Source: Ignavibacteria bacterium (GTDB taxonomy: Bacteria; Bacteroidota; Ignavibacteria; Tepidaquicellales; OLB5). From it: a stretch of DNA of 7,657 nucleotides. The translations under genes were made by a program, and so were the position numbers. This document shows, piece by piece, positions 5,585 to 7,657 of this stretch. Location: positions 1 through 7,657 of the forward strand of contig JAPUEV010000281.1 in the NCBI GenBank assembly GCA_027492415.1. The letters run 5' to 3'. The notes under the pieces were generated by a model. It was not told where the DNA came from. It saw nothing but the letters and a program-made list of their open reading frames with translations, and searched no databases. Position 1 is the stretch's first letter, and every line of letters begins with the position of its first letter.

Positions 5585-6142
5585 ATGATAAAAGAAATTA
5601 TTAAAGATACTGATAGTAAAATGCACAAAGCCACAGAGCATGTGCGCAATGAGTTTGTAAGGATAAGAACAGGCAAGGCTACAACTAACCTGCTTGATGG
5701 CATTAAAGTTGATTATTACGGCACTTTAACTCCAATAAGCCAGGTTGGCAACCTGAGCACTCCCGATATTCATACTATTACTGTTCAGTGCTGGGATAAA
5801 ACCACAATGCCGCTGGTTGAAAAAGCCATCCTGAACTCTAACTTAGGTTTAAATCCTATCAATGACGGTAATGTTATCAGGATCCCTATACCAACCCTGA
5901 ATGAAGAAAGAAGAAAAGAGCTTGTAAAGCTTGTAAAAAAACATGCTGAAGAGGGTAAAATTGCTGTTCGCAATGTAAGGCGTGATGAAATTGAAAGGCT
6001 TAAGAAGGCTGAAAAAGATGAGCATTTTTCAGAGGATGAAAGAAAACACGCTGAAGGCGAGATCCAGAAATTAACCGATAAGCATATAAAGGATATAGAC
6101 CTTTTAGTAGTACAAAAAGAAAAAGAAATAATGGAAGTCTGA
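5585..6142 (+). CDS. frr: Ribosome recycling factor
   Basis: RRF works with EF-G to split the post-termination ribosome. The 185 residues are exactly the usual length. Domain I (about 1-30 and 105-185) is a three-helix bundle, with the motif R-I-R-T-G-K-A (26-32) that contacts 23S rRNA. Domain II (about 31-104) contains V-D-Y-Y-G, P-I-S-Q-V-G-N-L-S-T-P-D and N-D-G-N-V-I-R-I-P-I-P. The helical C-terminal half holds V-R-N-V-R-R-D and ends in an E/K-rich helix. ATG 5585 has no Shine-Dalgarno site. It lies 93 AT-rich bases after pyrH, its usual partner, and 33 bases before the Kdo transferase gene. Confidence 0.97.
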   Translation: MIKEIIKDTDSKMHKATEHVRNEFVRIRTGKATTNLLDGIKVDYYGTLTPISQVGNLSTPDIHTITVQCWDKTTMPLVEKAILNSNLGLNPINDGNVIRIPIPTLNEERRKELVKLVKKHAEEGKIAVRNVRRDEIERLKKAEKDEHFSEDERKHAEGEIQKLTDKHIKDIDLLVVQKEKEIMEV

Positions 6143-6175
6143 TCCTTTCTTCTTGAGGAATACTTCCGATTTTAA

Positions 6176-7486
6176 ATGAAATATTTTTGGTCTATAGTAT
6201 ATAATACCCTGTTCCTGCCGTTATTCTGGCTGGCTGCTAAAACTGTTTCCATGTTCAACAATAAGCTTAAAGCAGGCTTTAAGGGCAGGAAAGAGCTTTT
6301 CAAATATTTAAAGCCAAAAATACAGACTCTCGACCCTTCGAAAAAAAATGTTATGATACACTGCGCATCTCTTGGTGAGTTTGAGCAGGCCAAGCCTATA
6401 ATTGATGAGCTTGATAAGACAGAGAAATATAATTTCATAATAACTTTTTTTTCGCCATCCGGTTTTAACCATTCTAAAATAGATACACCGCTAAGGGGAC
6501 AGATAATTAAAACTTATCTTCCTTATGATAACCCGTCATCGGTAAAGAATTTCCTTGATGTAACCAATCCGGCTGCTGTTATTTTTATTAAATACGACCT
6601 ATGGATGAACCTCTTAAAAGAGCTTAAGCAGCGGAATATTTATACAATGGTTGTCAACTCCGCTTTTGATACCCGCAGGTTCAAGTGGCGTTTTCCTGTA
6701 TCGCTTTCATACAAAAAAAGCATTTATGAGCTTGTTGATGTTATCGGGGTAACTGATGACGAGGACAGGCTGCACTTCAGGAAGCTGATGAAAGGCACTG
6801 ATTCAGAAATAGAAGTGTTCGGTGATACCAAGTATGAGCGTATCAGTAAAGCCAAGGAAGTTTCAAGTGATAAAGCGCTTATCAATAATAGTATAATTGA
6901 TGAAAAGAATGTATTTGTAGTAGGAAGCTCCTGGGATAAAGATGATGATGTTATTTTCCCTGTAATTGATAAGATAAGCTCAAACGGACTTTCCGAAGAG
7001 CTTTCCCTGGTTACAATTCTGGCCCCGCATGAACCGACCGAAGACAACCTTGAGCATATTGAATACGATATCCATGAAAAATATCCGCATATTAAAAGCA
7101 TCAGGTACTCTGAATTAACCAAGTTCAAAGATGAGAACCTTATTATTATCGATTGTATCGGTATTTTAATGGGACTTTATAAATACGCAGATGTTGCATA
7201 TGTTGGCGGCGGATACCAGACAGGAATGCATAATGTGCTTGAGCCTGCCGGTTACGGAATACCGGTTATGTTCGGCGATGAAAAGCTTTCCGAAGATGCT
7301 GAGCTGCTTATTAAGAACGGCGGTGGAATAGCTGTCGAAGACTCCAAAGAGCTTTTCAAGAACCTGGTAAATCTGTTGAGGAAAGATGATATCAGGAAAA
7401 AACTAGGAAGTAAATCGCTCTCAGTCTTTGACAGGAAAAATGAAGCTTCTAAAAAGATAGCTGAAATTATAAATAGTAAAATATAG
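6176..7486 (+). CDS. waaA: 3-deoxy-D-manno-octulosonic acid (Kdo) transferase
   Basis: This inner-membrane, GT-B-fold GT30 enzyme transfers Kdo from CMP-Kdo to lipid IVA or its derivative, the first step of the LPS core. The 436 residues begin with a membrane anchor (about 4-20). The N-terminal acceptor domain follows, with H-C-A-S-L-G-E-F-E-Q-A (62-72), where Glu68 corresponds to the known catalytic base. A linker then leads to the donor domain with V-V-G-S-S-W (248-253) and the hallmark V-G-G-G-Y-Q-T-G-M-H-N-V-L-E-P-A-G (343-359), whose Glu356 probably helps bind the nucleotide sugar. Mono- or bifunctionality cannot be told from the sequence. A GAGGAA lies 16 bases before the ATG, too far to be a good Shine-Dalgarno site. 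It closely follows frr and may be cotranscribed with it. Confidence 0.93.
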   Translation: MKYFWSIVYNTLFLPLFWLAAKTVSMFNNKLKAGFKGRKELFKYLKPKIQTLDPSKKNVMIHCASLGEFEQAKPIIDELDKTEKYNFIITFFSPSGFNHSKIDTPLRGQIIKTYLPYDNPSSVKNFLDVTNPAAVIFIKYDLWMNLLKELKQRNIYTMVVNSAFDTRRFKWRFPVSLSYKKSIYELVDVIGVTDDEDRLHFRKLMKGTDSEIEVFGDTKYERISKAKEVSSDKALINNSIIDEKNVFVVGSSWDKDDDVIFPVIDKISSNGLSEELSLVTILAPHEPTEDNLEHIEYDIHEKYPHIKSIRYSELTKFKDENLIIIDCIGILMGLYKYADVAYVGGGYQTGMHNVLEPAGYGIPVMFGDEKLSEDAELLIKNGGGIAVEDSKELFKNLVNLLRKDDIRKKLGSKSLSVFDRKNEASKKIAEIINSKI

Positions 7487-7492
7487 CCAGTG

Positions 7493-7514
7493 GCACAGAC
7501 ATTCCTGTCTGTGC
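7493..7514. repeat. Perfect 9-bp palindrome after waaA, terminator or dispersed repeat
   Basis: GCACAGACA (7493-7501) and TGTCTGTGC (7506-7514) pair perfectly around a TTCC loop, 6 bases past the waaA stop. Only two T follow, then AT-rich sequence, so it is a poor standard terminator. It may act as an mRNA 3'-end hairpin, and its tidy symmetry also fits a dispersed intergenic palindrome. Confidence 0.5.
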
Positions 7515-7534
7515 TTAATATAATTATTCACATA

Positions 7535-7657
7535 ATGTTTGATAGAACAAAATTCTTCGAAGAATCACTTAACGAAAGCGCCGAGACCAAGCTTTTGATA
7601 ATAGAACATTGCCGGCAGGCAGAGAATGCCTCACTAGACCTGATACATGAGAGCGAT
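7535..7657 (+). CDS. Partial gene, possible phosphoheptose isomerase (SIS family) N-terminus
   Basis: The frame is open from ATG 7535 to the window end (41 codons, no stop), so only the N-terminus is seen. It reads M-F-D-R-T-K-F-F-E-E-S-L-N-E-S and continues with a helical, acidic pattern (E-T-K-L-L-I-I-E-H-C and D-L-I-H-E-S). This resembles the N-terminal helix of GmhA-type sedoheptulose-7-phosphate isomerases, which make heptose for the LPS inner core and would suit a neighbour of waaA. The diagnostic G-N-G-G-S motif would lie beyond the edge, so this is a weak identification. No Shine-Dalgarno site is visible. Confidence 0.45.
   Translation, partial: MFDRTKFFEESLNESAETKLLIIEHCRQAENASLDLIHESD

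Noticed and set aside
6724..7128. 134-codon open frame on the minus strand inside waaA
   Set aside because: Serine- and leucine-rich low-complexity translation opposite a clear, conserved gene; no start signals and no family resemblance.
1..7657. A defence system, mobile element, CRISPR array or biosynthetic cluster
   Set aside because: No transposase, integrase, nuclease, repeat-spacer array or accessory operon is present; nearly all coding sequence is conserved housekeeping.

Overview
The window is about 40% G+C and carries a conserved translation gene cluster from what looks like a bacterium of the Bacteroidota/Chlorobiota/Ignavibacteriota group. The evidence for that placement is threefold. 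First, there is a promoter of the Bacteroidota primary-sigma type (TTG then TAnnTTTG) in front of rplM. Second, several genes lack a Shine-Dalgarno sequence. Third, the gene order is rplM-rpsI-rpsB-tsf-pyrH-frr, followed by a Kdo transferase gene (waaA), which implies a Gram-negative outer membrane with LPS. The species cannot be named from this sequence alone.

Layout. Bases 41-532 (+) encode a small exported or membrane protein with a signal peptide and two glycine-rich hydrophobic segments; it is followed by an intrinsic terminator. Bases 673-1134 (+) encode a single-domain TsaA/TrmO-family protein. Bases 1157-1762 (-) encode a secreted protein of unknown function, convergent with the TsaA gene. 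A 149-base divergent intergenic region then holds the rplM promoter. Next come L13 and S9 (1912-2770), a structured 219-base leader, S2 and EF-Ts (2990-4707), a very strong terminator hairpin, UMP kinase (4766-5491), ribosome recycling factor (5585-6142) and Kdo transferase (6176-7486). The last 123 bases are the 5' end of a further gene that resembles a SIS-domain phosphoheptose isomerase (weak call).

How the genes fit together. L13, S9 and S2 are ribosome components. EF-Ts recharges EF-Tu, RRF splits post-termination ribosomes, and UMP kinase supplies UDP for nucleotide synthesis. This is a common growth-linked housekeeping cluster. Kdo transferase and the possible heptose isomerase would both serve the LPS inner core, so the right edge is a transition into envelope genes.

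No mobile element, CRISPR array, tRNA or rRNA gene, or defence system is visible, and no stretch longer than 300 bases lacks a gene. Most of the novelty is in the non-coding parts. These are a structured rpsB leader, a 12-bp terminator stem that overlaps the most upstream possible pyrH start and so argues for a downstream TTG start, two -7 elements of identical sequence and spacing before trmO and rplM, and strong palindromes at 561-576 and 7493-7514 that may be dispersed repeats.
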